Assembly (NCBI GenBank): GCA_902629505.1
Contig: CACORF010000005.1
Location: 1-36,841, forward strand
Direction of reading: 5' to 3'
Origin: an uncultured Bacteroidota bacterium
GTDB lineage: Bacteria; Bacteroidota; Bacteroidia; Flavobacteriales; Flavobacteriaceae
Length of the DNA stretch: 36,841 nt
Shown: positions 16,248-25,278 of the stretch, piece after piece
How positions within the stretch are numbered: position 1 is the stretch's first letter
Layout: each line of letters opens with the position of its first letter
Position numbers and translations under genes: made by a program
Notes under the pieces: model-generated
The model's input: the letters and a program-made list of their open reading frames with translations, nothing else
Databases searched by the model: none
What the model was told of the DNA's origin: nothing

Positions 16248-19200
16248 TTAATAATTTATTGTTAAACTAACAAGGAAACCTTTTGTCTGAGGATTTGTAA
16301 AATACTCAACACCTTGAGCAACACTAACACCTTTAGTGTTTATCTCAGGATCAATTCCTTCAACTTTATTGATATTTATTAAATCTCTACCAGTTAAAGA
16401 AACTATTACATCACTTAGTCCAATATTGGTTACTAAGGGTGTATCAATTACATAACTCAATGATAGATCTCTTAATTTTGTAAAAGTAGCGTCAGCAATT
16501 GAGAAGTTGTATGCTTGGTTATCACCAAAACCACCTCCAATACCTGTTCTATACCAGTTTTCATCAAGAAGAACTGGACCACCACCGAAGTCTTTAATAT
16601 TACCTCTAACGGTTGTTCCAGCAGGGATTGTGTTACCCCTGTAGTTTACCAGTGGTTGATCTAGTGTTAGCCTGTTTGCAGTTTCCTGAGTTGTACCGAA
16701 TCTTCTAAGAACCCAAAGAGTTCTTGGTGAGAAATCTCCTCCTTGAGAGTGCTCAAGTACAGCGTTTAGTCTAAACTTTTTATATCTCATACTTAGAGAA
16801 ATTCCACCTCTCCAATCTGGGTTGGGATCTCCAAGAACTATTGGACTAGATGTAATTTGAGGGAATCCATTTGAGTTTAAAATAAAACTTCCGTCAGGAT
16901 TAGTTTGAGAACCAGTACCATATAATGAACCTAATGGATAACCAACAACTGCTCTTGAGCTTACAGAAGCACCAGGAGATAAGTTTATTGATTCTGTTCC
17001 AAATAGATCTGTAACCTCATTTTCATTTGTAGACCAATTAATTGCAGTTGACAGACCAAATTCTGCAGTGTCGATTAGATCTAGGCCTAAATCAATTTCC
17101 ATACCATTATTTGTCATTTCACCATAATTTCCATATTGAGTTGAATATCCTGAAGATGGTGACAACGCAACATTTAATAAGATTCCTTCAATAATGTTAT
17201 CGTAGTATGTTAAAGATAGAGATACCTTATCATCCAAGAATCTAAAGTCACCTCCAATTTCCCACTCAGTTTTAATTTCAGGTTCTAAGTTTGGATTACC
17301 TAAGTTGTTGTCCAGCCTAAAACCTCCACCAAATAAGTTACTATCCAGTGGATCACTATAAGTAGAATATCCAAATCCCCCTTCAGCAAGAGTTTCAAAT
17401 TGGTGAGCAGATGGTTGAACACCTACCTGACCCCAAGAAGCTCTTAGTTTTGCAAATGACATTATATCAGAATCTACAACGTTTTCAGTTAGAACCCAAG
17501 CTGCATCTGCGGCAGGATAGAAGAATGTACCATTGATCGTAGATGAAGCCTCTAAAGCTCCTGAAGCAGTAATGAATAATTCATCATTAATATCAAAGTT
17601 CAAAATACCATAACCTCTATTAGATCTTCTAAAAGTTTTAAAACCATCGAAAGTAGATGCTTCTGCAGAAGTATTAAGTGCAGTTGTTCTTTTAGCAGAA
17701 TTTACAAGGAATCCTGTAATATTTCCAGAAAGTCTAGAATATTTTCTGTCATTGTAGCTCCAACCTGCAGTAGCAGTTAAGTTTACCATATCTGATAATT
17801 GGAAATTCGCTTTACCAATTATATCAAACGCAGTATTTCTGATATCTAGAGCATCCTCTTGATACTGTCCATTAGCTCTTGAACTAGCGTCACCTAATGG
17901 GAAAAAGTATGTTCTTTTATCATCAGCTACATCTAAGTTTCCTCTTGTTATTATAGACAACCAATTGGTTGGCTTAATAGTAAGCTGAGGAGTAACAGTC
18001 ACTCTGTTAACCTTAGTACTAGACTCTTGTTCATTTACAGTCCATAATGGGTTAGTATATGATTGGTTAACACTCTGCCCAAGAGGTTTTCTATATGATC
18101 TACCACGATTAATATATTCAACACCACTTGAACTATAATATGTTCCTTTATAATCTCTTCCATCAAAGTCTGGTGGAGTTCTTAATAATCCAAGCATCAT
18201 ACCAGAAACATTTGAACTTTGCTGTATTCTATTAGAATCAGTGTATGTATATGCCATTTTAGTACTGAGAGTAATTTTGTCATTAATCTTTGCCTCATAG
18301 TTTAATCTTGCATTAGTCCTCTCATAAGTAGCATTTCTAATAACACCATCCTGTTCAAGATGACCCAAGCTGAAGAAATAGTTACTGTTTTCATTTCCTC
18401 CGCTAACAGTTAAGTCATTTTGCAGAGCATTACCAGTTCCAAAAACTGAATTAAAGTTTTCCTCTAGGAAGGTTTGAGTGGAATTTTTATCATCAATAGC
18501 TTGGTATTTTACTCCGCTATCTGCAACAAAATATGCTCCACTTTTGTAAGTATCTTGACCGCCTGATCTACCAGGAATATAGTCACCCCATGATTCAGCT
18601 CTGTTTGTACCAAAGACACCACTTCTTCCTTGACCCCAAGTATCTTGCATTGGAATCCTCTCAGAAATTTCATCAAATGAATACGATGATTTGAAAGATA
18701 CTTTTGCAGCTCCTCTTTGTCCTTTTTTAGTTGTAATTACTACAACACCATTGGCAGCTCTACTTCCATAAAGAGATGCAGCTGAAGCACCTTTTAAAAC
18801 ATTAACAGATTCAATATCTGCTGGATTTATATCATTTAAACGTGATCCTTGAGTAACACCACCGTTTCCACCGGTAATTGTATTACCACCTCCATAGTTT
18901 GTAGTATTATCAAGAGGAACACCATCAACGATAATCAATGGTTGTATTGATCCTCCAATTGAGTTAGCACCACGAATTCTAATGGTACTTCCAGCTCCTG
19001 GGTCACCATTTGATTTTGTTATCCTAACACCTGATGCTTTTCCACTTAAGGCATTAACAACTGTTGGTTCCGCGGATCTTATCACATCATCTGCATTTAT
19101 TACAGAAGAAGTTGATCCCTGTTGATCCCTAACAGCAGCAAACCCAAGCGCAGTAACAACTACCTCTTCAAGCTCATTATCGAGTTGTAAAGAGATATTT

Positions 19201-19457
19201 ATTGCTGATTGTCCTGCAACAGTTACATATTGAGTTGTATACCCTATGTAGCTTATAGCAAGAACTTGTCCTTGACTAGCAGTAATTTCAAAATTTCCAT
19301 CGAAATCAGTTGAGACACCTGTATTCGTGTCTTCAATGATTACGTTTGCTCCCGGAAGGGGCACTCCGTTTTCATTTAAAACAACACCACTAATAGCGTC
19401 TTGACCGTATGAAAACAATGCAAATAATAAAAATACTGTACTTAGTATTCTTTTCAT
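16248..19457 (-). CDS. SusC/RagA-family TonB-dependent receptor (SusC2)
   Basis: Second outer-membrane TonB-dependent importer of the block. It has a signal peptide (residues 1-18, ending SYGQ), a carboxypeptidase-regulatory-like domain (about 20-95, GVPLPGANVIIEDT with DFDGNFEI and SYIGYTTQ), the SusC signature EEVVVTALGF at 97-106, a plug domain with LIIVDGVPL and LKGASAASLYGSRAANGVVVITTKKG, and a barrel ending VSLTINY with a terminal aromatic residue. The 1069-residue length is normal. It forms an operon with SusD2. The 150-bp gap to the upstream M20 gene is AT-rich, with no convincing TAnnTTTG box, so its promoter is not identified. Similarity to SusC1 is strong only in the N-terminal domain and plug. 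Confidence 0.95.
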   Translation of the reverse strand: MKRILSTVFLLFALFSYGQDAISGVVLNENGVPLPGANVIIEDTNTGVSTDFDGNFEITASQGQVLAISYIGYTTQYVTVAGQSAINISLQLDNELEEVVVTALGFAAVRDQQGSTSSVINADDVIRSAEPTVVNALSGKASGVRITKSNGDPGAGSTIRIRGANSIGGSIQPLIIVDGVPLDNTTNYGGGNTITGGNGGVTQGSRLNDINPADIESVNVLKGASAASLYGSRAANGVVVITTKKGQRGAAKVSFKSSYSFDEISERIPMQDTWGQGRSGVFGTNRAESWGDYIPGRSGGQDTYKSGAYFVADSGVKYQAIDDKNSTQTFLEENFNSVFGTGNALQNDLTVSGGNENSNYFFSLGHLEQDGVIRNATYERTNARLNYEAKINDKITLSTKMAYTYTDSNRIQQSSNVSGMMLGLLRTPPDFDGRDYKGTYYSSSGVEYINRGRSYRKPLGQSVNQSYTNPLWTVNEQESSTKVNRVTVTPQLTIKPTNWLSIITRGNLDVADDKRTYFFPLGDASSRANGQYQEDALDIRNTAFDIIGKANFQLSDMVNLTATAGWSYNDRKYSRLSGNITGFLVNSAKRTTALNTSAEASTFDGFKTFRRSNRGYGILNFDINDELFITASGALEASSTINGTFFYPAADAAWVLTENVVDSDIMSFAKLRASWGQVGVQPSAHQFETLAEGGFGYSTYSDPLDSNLFGGGFRLDNNLGNPNLEPEIKTEWEIGGDFRFLDDKVSLSLTYYDNIIEGILLNVALSPSSGYSTQYGNYGEMTNNGMEIDLGLDLIDTAEFGLSTAINWSTNENEVTDLFGTESINLSPGASVSSRAVVGYPLGSLYGTGSQTNPDGSFILNSNGFPQITSSPIVLGDPNPDWRGGISLSMRYKKFRLNAVLEHSQGGDFSPRTLWVLRRFGTTQETANRLTLDQPLVNYRGNTIPAGTTVRGNIKDFGGGPVLLDENWYRTGIGGGFGDNQAYNFSIADATFTKLRDLSLSYVIDTPLVTNIGLSDVIVSLTGRDLININKVEGIDPEINTKGVSVAQGVEYFTNPQTKGFLVSLTINY

Positions 19458-19607
19458 ATAATTTGATTTTGTTTTGTTTATTTAAACAATTTATTAATTA
19501 TATGATAAAATCACAATAATGATATGTTTTTTTTTATTTTAAAAGATTGGAAAATAATCTAATTAACCATATAAATAGGTAAATATTTTAAGAAATTTAA
19601 TGGTCTG

Positions 19608-21206
19608 CTATTCCTCTTTTTTAATTTCAGGATAATCAACTCCTAACTGTTCAAGATATGTATCATACTTAGTTTCATCAAAATAAAATTTTTCCATTTG
19701 ATCTCTATATTTATCCATCTTGTCAGTATTTAAATAAAAAGGTGGTGGGTCTGTCTCAGATATCATAGGTCTGTAAAAGTCCTCTTTACTTTGAACATTA
19801 TCGAAGTAACTCTTAGCTTCAGCTAATTTCTCCGGTTTTGTTAAAAAATCTATCACTGTCATTGCAACCACTTTAGCTCCAGCATTTGCTCCCTTATGAG
19901 CAATTGGAGTTGCACCTGCAATACTTGCCGACCAATGGTGAAATGTAACATCTGGAATATTAGATGGGAATCTTAGTACTACTGTTGGAACCTTCCAAGA
20001 TACATCACCAATATCGTCTGATCCACCACTTACATTATAAGGAAGAGGTTTTCGCAATGGTGGTAATTCAGTTGGAAGACCATTAATTGATTCACTGCCT
20101 ATTTCTTTTTGAACAGCCCTTGCTAATCTTTGGTCATCTTCTGACCATTTTGGCAATCCAACTTTTTTAATATTTTCATACATTTCTTCTGCAATTATTT
20201 TATTAAAATGTCTTGGCCAAGCTGCGCCAAGAACTTCTGATTCATATGTTGTATTAGTCATGAGTGCTGCTCCTTGAGCCATTTTGTTTGCAGTATCATA
20301 CATTTCCATAATGTTTTTGTAAGTAATTTCCCTAAGAAAATACCAGATAGAAGCTTTTGAAGGGACTACATTTGGCTGATCTCCTGCATCAAGAAAAATT
20401 GAATGAGACCTTTGATCAGGATGTAGATGCTCTCTTCTATAATTCCATCCAACATTCATTAGTTCTGCAGCATCTAATGCACTTCTTGCTCTCCAAGGAG
20501 AACCAGCAGAATGGGCAGTCTCACCACTAAATGTGTATTTTACAGAGATTAGTCCAGTTCCTGATGGTCTCCCCCATGATGTTGACATATTTGTACTTAC
20601 GTGTGTAAAAATACACATGTCTACATTGTCAAAATAACCATCTCTTACATACCAAGCTTTTGCACCTAATATCTCCTCAGCAACACCTGGCCACAAGACT
20701 AGCTTTCCATTAATATTGTTTTCAATCATTATTTTTTTTATGGCAATAGCAGAAGTAATAACGATTGGAAGACCGATGTTATGTCCCTCACCATGGCCTG
20801 GAGCACCCTCTACTACTGGTTTCTCATATGCAACACCTGGGTATTGAGAAGTTGACGGAACTCCATCAAAATCACTCCCAATAGCAATTGTTGGACCTCC
20901 CTCTCCATTTGTCCATGTTGCAAGCCATGAGGTAGGAATCCCTGAGATCTGGTACTCAACATCAAATCCATTTTCTTCAAGAATTTTACCTAAGTACTTT
21001 GATGTTTCAAATTCTTGAAATCCAAGCTCTCCAAAACTAAAGACCTTATCAATCATCACTTGTGTCATTTTTTTATCATCTTCGACTAATTTTGATGCTT
21101 CTTCTTTTAAATTTTCAATTTTTCTTTTTGAAAATTTATTCTGTGATTGAAGAGAAAATAATGAGCTAAATATTATAATTAAGGTTAGTAGTTTGGTTGT
21201 TTTCAT
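19608..21206 (-). CDS. Secreted AbgB-like M20 family amidohydrolase
   Basis: Metal-dependent amidohydrolase of the M20D group, most like AbgB, the large subunit of E. coli p-aminobenzoyl-glutamate hydrolase. Metal-site blocks are visible: GSDFDGVP (D112/D114), GHGEGHNIGL (H142), WPGVAEE (E177/E178) and the histidine in FTHVST. The dimerisation-domain region SGETAHSAGSPWRARSALDAAELMNVG is characteristic of AbgB proteins. Unlike cytoplasmic E. coli AbgB it starts with a clear signal peptide (residues 1-22, LLTLIIIFSSLFSLQSQ), so it should act in the periplasm or outside. No AbgA partner is present. It follows the NagB/PIG-L gene by 10 bp, so they form an operon. Its natural substrate is not proven: an N-acyl-glutamate or another peptide-like amide. 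Confidence 0.87.
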   Translation of the reverse strand: MKTTKLLTLIIIFSSLFSLQSQNKFSKRKIENLKEEASKLVEDDKKMTQVMIDKVFSFGELGFQEFETSKYLGKILEENGFDVEYQISGIPTSWLATWTNGEGGPTIAIGSDFDGVPSTSQYPGVAYEKPVVEGAPGHGEGHNIGLPIVITSAIAIKKIMIENNINGKLVLWPGVAEEILGAKAWYVRDGYFDNVDMCIFTHVSTNMSTSWGRPSGTGLISVKYTFSGETAHSAGSPWRARSALDAAELMNVGWNYRREHLHPDQRSHSIFLDAGDQPNVVPSKASIWYFLREITYKNIMEMYDTANKMAQGAALMTNTTYESEVLGAAWPRHFNKIIAEEMYENIKKVGLPKWSEDDQRLARAVQKEIGSESINGLPTELPPLRKPLPYNVSGGSDDIGDVSWKVPTVVLRFPSNIPDVTFHHWSASIAGATPIAHKGANAGAKVVAMTVIDFLTKPEKLAEAKSYFDNVQSKEDFYRPMISETDPPPFYLNTDKMDKYRDQMEKFYFDETKYDTYLEQLGVDYPEIKKEE

Positions 21207-21216
21207 AATGATTTAA

Positions 21217-23142
21217 TTAAAAATAATGTCTTTTAAATGATTCAATAGCAGCATAATCTGCTAATCCCATCTTTTTATATTTTTCTGCTGTTTCATGATT
21301 CCTTTCCTCGGCTCTAACCCAAAATTCTCTCAAATCATGTCCCTGAAACATTACACCATCTTTTTGAGTTTGATGAAAGAATATTGCTTTTCTTTTTCGA
21401 AGAACTTGAGCTGGACTCATAGGAACTGCCATATCAATTTCGTGAATATCCCACTCTAACCATGCTCCTCTGTATAGCCATAACCAGCAATCTTTAATAA
21501 ACTTTTCACCTTTGAGTGAATCTAATGCATCAAAAACAATATCAAGACAAACTTTATGAGTGCCATGAGGATCTTCAAGATCTCCTGCTGCATAAATTTG
21601 ATGAGGTTTGATTTTTTTTATTAGTGATGCTGTTATTAAAATATCTTTTTTTGATGCTGGATTCTTTTTAATTCTTCCTGTTTCATAGAAAGGTAAATTC
21701 ATGAAATGTGTGTTGGAATCAGGTATTCCGATATATCTGGTAGCTGAAATTGCCTCTCTTTTTCTGATTAAACTCTTAATTTTTCTTACATCTATTGAAT
21801 CAATTTTATCTGGTTTTTTATTTTTAAGTTCTTTGATTAATTGACTTACCTTTGGTTTAAGTTCAGCAGGGAACATATCATTGGATACCTCAATAAACTT
21901 TAGTGCATCATGATCAGAAACTGCAACATTACCTGATGCCTGATATGCTATATGAACATCATGACCTTGAGAAACCAACCTATCAAAAGTACCTCCCATA
22001 GAAATCACATCATCATCTGGATGTGGACTGAATATAATGACCCTCTTTGAATTGGGACTTTTTCTCTCAGGTCTAGTTGAATCATCAGCTCCGGGCTTAC
22101 CTCCTGGCCAACCAGTTATTGTATTTTGAAAATGATTAAACATCTTTATGTTTAATCCATAAGCAGAACCCTCAAGAGCTAATAAGTCTGACAATCCATT
22201 TTTATTGTAATCTTCATCAGTTAATTTTAAAATAGATTTTTCAGTAACATCACACAACCATACAATTGCTTTCCTTTTCATAAGATCTGTCCAGTCACAG
22301 GGCCCAACTAGCCAAGGTGTTTTAACCCTAGTTAGTTCGTTTGAACATTCTTTATCGAGTACTAAAGTTGCGTTCTTATGCTTCTGTAAATATGTTGCGG
22401 GAATAAGAGATGAAACATCATTCTCAATTGACTTTTTTACTATAAGACTCTTCTGTATTCCCCATGCCATTATTATGACTCTCTTAGAATTAAAAATTGT
22501 TCTAACACCCATAGTAATTGCCTTTGAAGGGACATTTTCAATTCCATTAAAGCTTTTACTAGCATCAAATCTAGTAGTATGGTCAAGTGTAATTAATCGA
22601 GTTTTGGAATTAAAATGAGATCCTGGCTCATTAAAGCCAATATGTCCGGTTCTACCAATTCCGAGAAGTTGAATATCTATACCTCCACTTTCCTGTATTT
22701 TTTTTTCGTATTGTATACAATATTTTTTAACCTGATTCTCTTTTATTTCACCTGAAGGAATATTAATATTATCTGCAGGTATATCTATATGATCAAATAA
22801 GTTTTCCTTCATAAAGTGATGATAACTATTTTTATCATCTTTATTAATTGGGAAATATTCATCTAGATTAAAAGCTATTACATTTTTAAAGCTTAATGAT
22901 TCTTCTTTATGAATTCTAATTATTTCTTGGTAAACTTTAGTTGGTGAAGAGCCAGTAGCAAATCCTATCACACAGTTTTTATTTTTCTCTTGTTTAGCTC
23001 TAACTAAGTCACAAATTTCTCTTGCAATTAAAACTGAACCCTCTTTAGAATTTTCAAAAGTAACAGTATGAAGTTTTTCGTATCTACTTACCTCATTGAT
23101 TCCTGGGGATTGATACTTAAGATTTTTTTTGGTTGTCTTCAT
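21217..23142 (-). CDS. NagB-like glucosamine-6-phosphate deaminase fused to a PIG-L (LmbE) deacetylase domain
   Basis: Cytoplasmic two-domain protein of about 641 residues. The N-terminal half (about 25-290) is a glucosamine-6-phosphate isomerase/deaminase domain with FATGSSPTKVYQE, FNLDEYFP (D94, equivalent to catalytic D72 of E. coli NagB) and GIGRTGHIGFNEPGS (H167, E172). The residue matching E. coli D141 is threonine (T165). The C-terminal half (about 367-560) is a PIG-L/LmbE deacetylase domain with PHPDDD (H374, D376, D377) and DPHGTH (H526, H529). This fusion is known in Bacteroidetes. I start at the ATG at 23142: a longer frame from 23232 adds 30 unconserved residues and would run over the likely promoter box at 23161-23168. 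It heads the operon with the M20 gene. Confidence 0.88.
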   Translation of the reverse strand: MKTTKKNLKYQSPGINEVSRYEKLHTVTFENSKEGSVLIAREICDLVRAKQEKNKNCVIGFATGSSPTKVYQEIIRIHKEESLSFKNVIAFNLDEYFPINKDDKNSYHHFMKENLFDHIDIPADNINIPSGEIKENQVKKYCIQYEKKIQESGGIDIQLLGIGRTGHIGFNEPGSHFNSKTRLITLDHTTRFDASKSFNGIENVPSKAITMGVRTIFNSKRVIIMAWGIQKSLIVKKSIENDVSSLIPATYLQKHKNATLVLDKECSNELTRVKTPWLVGPCDWTDLMKRKAIVWLCDVTEKSILKLTDEDYNKNGLSDLLALEGSAYGLNIKMFNHFQNTITGWPGGKPGADDSTRPERKSPNSKRVIIFSPHPDDDVISMGGTFDRLVSQGHDVHIAYQASGNVAVSDHDALKFIEVSNDMFPAELKPKVSQLIKELKNKKPDKIDSIDVRKIKSLIRKREAISATRYIGIPDSNTHFMNLPFYETGRIKKNPASKKDILITASLIKKIKPHQIYAAGDLEDPHGTHKVCLDIVFDALDSLKGEKFIKDCWLWLYRGAWLEWDIHEIDMAVPMSPAQVLRKRKAIFFHQTQKDGVMFQGHDLREFWVRAEERNHETAEKYKKMGLADYAAIESFKRHYF

Positions 23143-23160
23143 ATTTGTGTTATGAAATAA

Positions 23161-23168
23161 CAAAGTTA
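23161..23168 (-). promoter_or_regulatory. Likely -7 box of the NagB/PIG-L and M20 operon
   Basis: On the minus strand this reads TAACTTTG, an exact TAnnTTTG match ending 18 bp before the ATG at 23142. The nearest TTG upstream is 13 bp away, shorter than the usual 17-23 bp. It supports the shorter start of the NagB-like protein. Confidence 0.45.
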
Positions 23169-23242
23169 ATAATGTTTTAGTCAATTTATAATTATGTTTT
23201 TTTAATTTTACATGATTGGAATAATTCGTCAAAAATCTTAGT

Positions 23243-24166
23243 ATGGATACAATAATAATAGGTAGTGGACCGGCAGGTTATACAGCAGCTATATATGCAG
23301 CAAGAGCAGATCTTAATCCAGTCATATACACAGGACTAGAACCTGGAGGACAATTAACAACTACAACAGAAGTTGATAATTTTCCTGGTTATCCACAAGG
23401 GGTAGACGGACCTACAATGATGAATGAACTTAAAGAACAAGCAGAAAGGTTTGGTACAAAAGTTGAAATTGATTTTATATCAAAAGTGGATTTTTCAAAG
23501 GATAAAGGTGGAATGCATAAGCTATACACTCAAAATGGTGACGAAATAAAATCTAAGACAGTTATAATCAGTACAGGTGCTTCAGCTAAATATCTCGGTT
23601 TACCTAGCGAACAAAGACTTATTGGAGGTGGAGTTTCAGCATGTGCAGTGTGTGATGGTTTTTTTTATAAAAATCAGGATGTCGCAATTGTTGGTGGAGG
23701 TGACACAGCAATAGAAGAGGCAACATATTTAGCAAAAATATGTAATAATGTAACCATGCTAGTAAGAAAAGATCATTTCAGAGCATCAAAAGCAATGCAA
23801 AATAGGCTGTCCAATTATGACAATATAAAAGTGCTATTTAATCATGAAGTTATCGAAGTTATGGGTGAAAATGTTGTTGACGGTCTCAAAATTAAGAGCA
23901 ACCTTACTAATGATGTTTCAGAATTAAAAATAACAGGTTTATTTATAGCTATTGGCCACTCACCAAACACTGATATTTTTAAAGGCATAGTTGACATGGA
24001 TGACAGTGGATACATACTTACAGACAAAACTTCCACTAAAACTAATATTCCAGGAGTATTTGCAGCAGGAGATGTCCAAGACAAAGACTATCGTCAAGCT
24101 GTTACAGCCGCAGGAACTGGATGTATGGCAGCTCTTGATGCTGAAAGATATTTACAAGAAATTTAA
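23243..24166 (+). CDS. trxB: Thioredoxin reductase
   Basis: Cytoplasmic flavoenzyme that reduces thioredoxin with NADPH. The 307-residue protein has the FAD-binding GSGPAGYTAA at 8-17, the EPGGQLTTTTEVDNFPG block, the redox-active CAVC (C134 and C137), the NADPH-binding GGGDTAIEEA at 151-160, and the C-terminal GVFAAGDVQDKDYRQAVTAAG flavin-contact region. All positions match standard TrxB. The ATG at 23243 starts directly on MDTIIIGSGPAG. It is divergent from the NagB-like operon and its stop codon overlaps the convergent ureohydrolase-like gene stop by the four bases TTAA. Confidence 0.97.
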   Translation: MDTIIIGSGPAGYTAAIYAARADLNPVIYTGLEPGGQLTTTTEVDNFPGYPQGVDGPTMMNELKEQAERFGTKVEIDFISKVDFSKDKGGMHKLYTQNGDEIKSKTVIISTGASAKYLGLPSEQRLIGGGVSACAVCDGFFYKNQDVAIVGGGDTAIEEATYLAKICNNVTMLVRKDHFRASKAMQNRLSNYDNIKVLFNHEVIEVMGENVVDGLKIKSNLTNDVSELKITGLFIAIGHSPNTDIFKGIVDMDDSGYILTDKTSTKTNIPGVFAAGDVQDKDYRQAVTAAGTGCMAALDAERYLQEI

Positions 24167-25278
24167 TTTCTTTTTGTTGCCTTGAGCCACCTTATTGGAA
24201 TATTGTTATTTAGAGCACATTCATAGTCTTCCTCTAAACATGGTAAAAAATAAGCTGCATTATTTTTTGAAGTTTCAATTAATACCCACCACTTTTCAGA
24301 AATTTTGCTTTTAAAAAAAGTAATATCTCTACCCGAGGTTTGAACGATATACTTGTTAAAAGTCTGTGAATCATAAAAATCTGTCTCTAAAACTCTTTTA
24401 TCTATTCCATCTATAAAATACCAAATGATCTCTGAATATAATTTATTAGCTATTAAATCATTGTTCAACTCAAATAATCCGAGAAAATTAGCTCTATTAC
24501 TTTGACCAACATATTTAGAGAGGATACATGATAACCTTGGATCAATTCCATTTGGATTTCCTTGAATACTTAAAGATTTCATGTCAAAACCTACAATGTT
24601 AGCATTTCTAATTACAGGCTCTGCTTTTAAATTATTTTCAGTTATTTCACCCAATGAGATATATTCAAAAAATAATTTCTCCATTAAATTTATTTCATCA
24701 ATAGAGCATAAATGTCTTTGAAATCCAATATTTGTGAAGTCATTCAACTTATTAGAATCATCAAAAATTATTTTATTCATATATGTTCTTCCAGATATTA
24801 AATCGGAGTCTTGATAGAGATCAAACTGATTATCTATAGAAACAATATTTATTTTTTCATTATGTGAATCATATGATTTAAAAATTGGATATATTAAATC
24901 ATTACTCCCTCCTAAAATAACTAGAATCGTTTTTTTTGAGAGAAGTTCTTTACATATATCATAAAGTGCATGATATGAATCATCCACAGTTTCTCCATTT
25001 GGTAAATCACCAAGATCTGAGATTTCTATTTTCCAGTTTCCAAATTTTAATCTGTATAACTCTTTTCGAATTGATTTTAAATCTTGTTTACTAGATTCAA
25101 AAAAAGAATTTCTATTCTCTTCGATACCAATTAAACAAACATCGAATAACTCAGGATTAGGTAACCCTTCAGACTCAGTATGAATTTTTATTTTATTGAA
25201 AAACGATCCTTGTAAATAGTTCTCATCTATATCATTGAGAAAACTATTTTTAATAGGTTTGAGCAATTCAAGACTCAT
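24163..25278 (-). CDS. Degenerate arginase/formiminoglutamase-family protein
   Basis: A 371-residue protein of the ureohydrolase (arginase, agmatinase, formimidoylglutamase) fold, of a kind often found beside topA in Flavobacteriia. The three metal-site blocks are recognisable but altered. The first is LGGSND at 122-127, where the usual histidine is N126. The second is SIDNQFD at 147-153, where the usual DAHxD histidine is Q151 while D149 and D153 remain. The third is GFDMKSL near 230-236, where D232 remains but the second aspartate is K234. A normal binuclear manganese site therefore looks impossible, and catalysis as an arginase or formimidoylglutamase is doubtful. Its start overlaps the topA stop (ATGA), so it is translationally coupled to topA. 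Confidence 0.75.
   Translation of the reverse strand: MSLELLKPIKNSFLNDIDENYLQGSFFNKIKIHTESEGLPNPELFDVCLIGIEENRNSFFESSKQDLKSIRKELYRLKFGNWKIEISDLGDLPNGETVDDSYHALYDICKELLSKKTILVILGGSNDLIYPIFKSYDSHNEKINIVSIDNQFDLYQDSDLISGRTYMNKIIFDDSNKLNDFTNIGFQRHLCSIDEINLMEKLFFEYISLGEITENNLKAEPVIRNANIVGFDMKSLSIQGNPNGIDPRLSCILSKYVGQSNRANFLGLFELNNDLIANKLYSEIIWYFIDGIDKRVLETDFYDSQTFNKYIVQTSGRDITFFKSKISEKWWVLIETSKNNAAYFLPCLEEDYECALNNNIPIRWLKATKRN

Noticed and set aside
6559-19457. The two SusCD pairs as a recent tandem duplication
   Set aside because: SusD1 and SusD2 differ strongly in length and sequence, and the SusC barrels are divergent; only family-wide N-terminal motifs are shared.
19544-19560. Hairpin AGATT/AATCT downstream of the M20 gene as a terminator
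   Set aside because: Only a 5-bp AT-rich stem with no clean T run after it on the minus strand; too weak to call.
23143-23232. Longer start of the NagB/PIG-L gene at 23232
   Set aside because: The extra 30 residues look like translated intergenic DNA and overlap an exact TAnnTTTG box; homologues start near MKTTKKNLKYQSPGINE.
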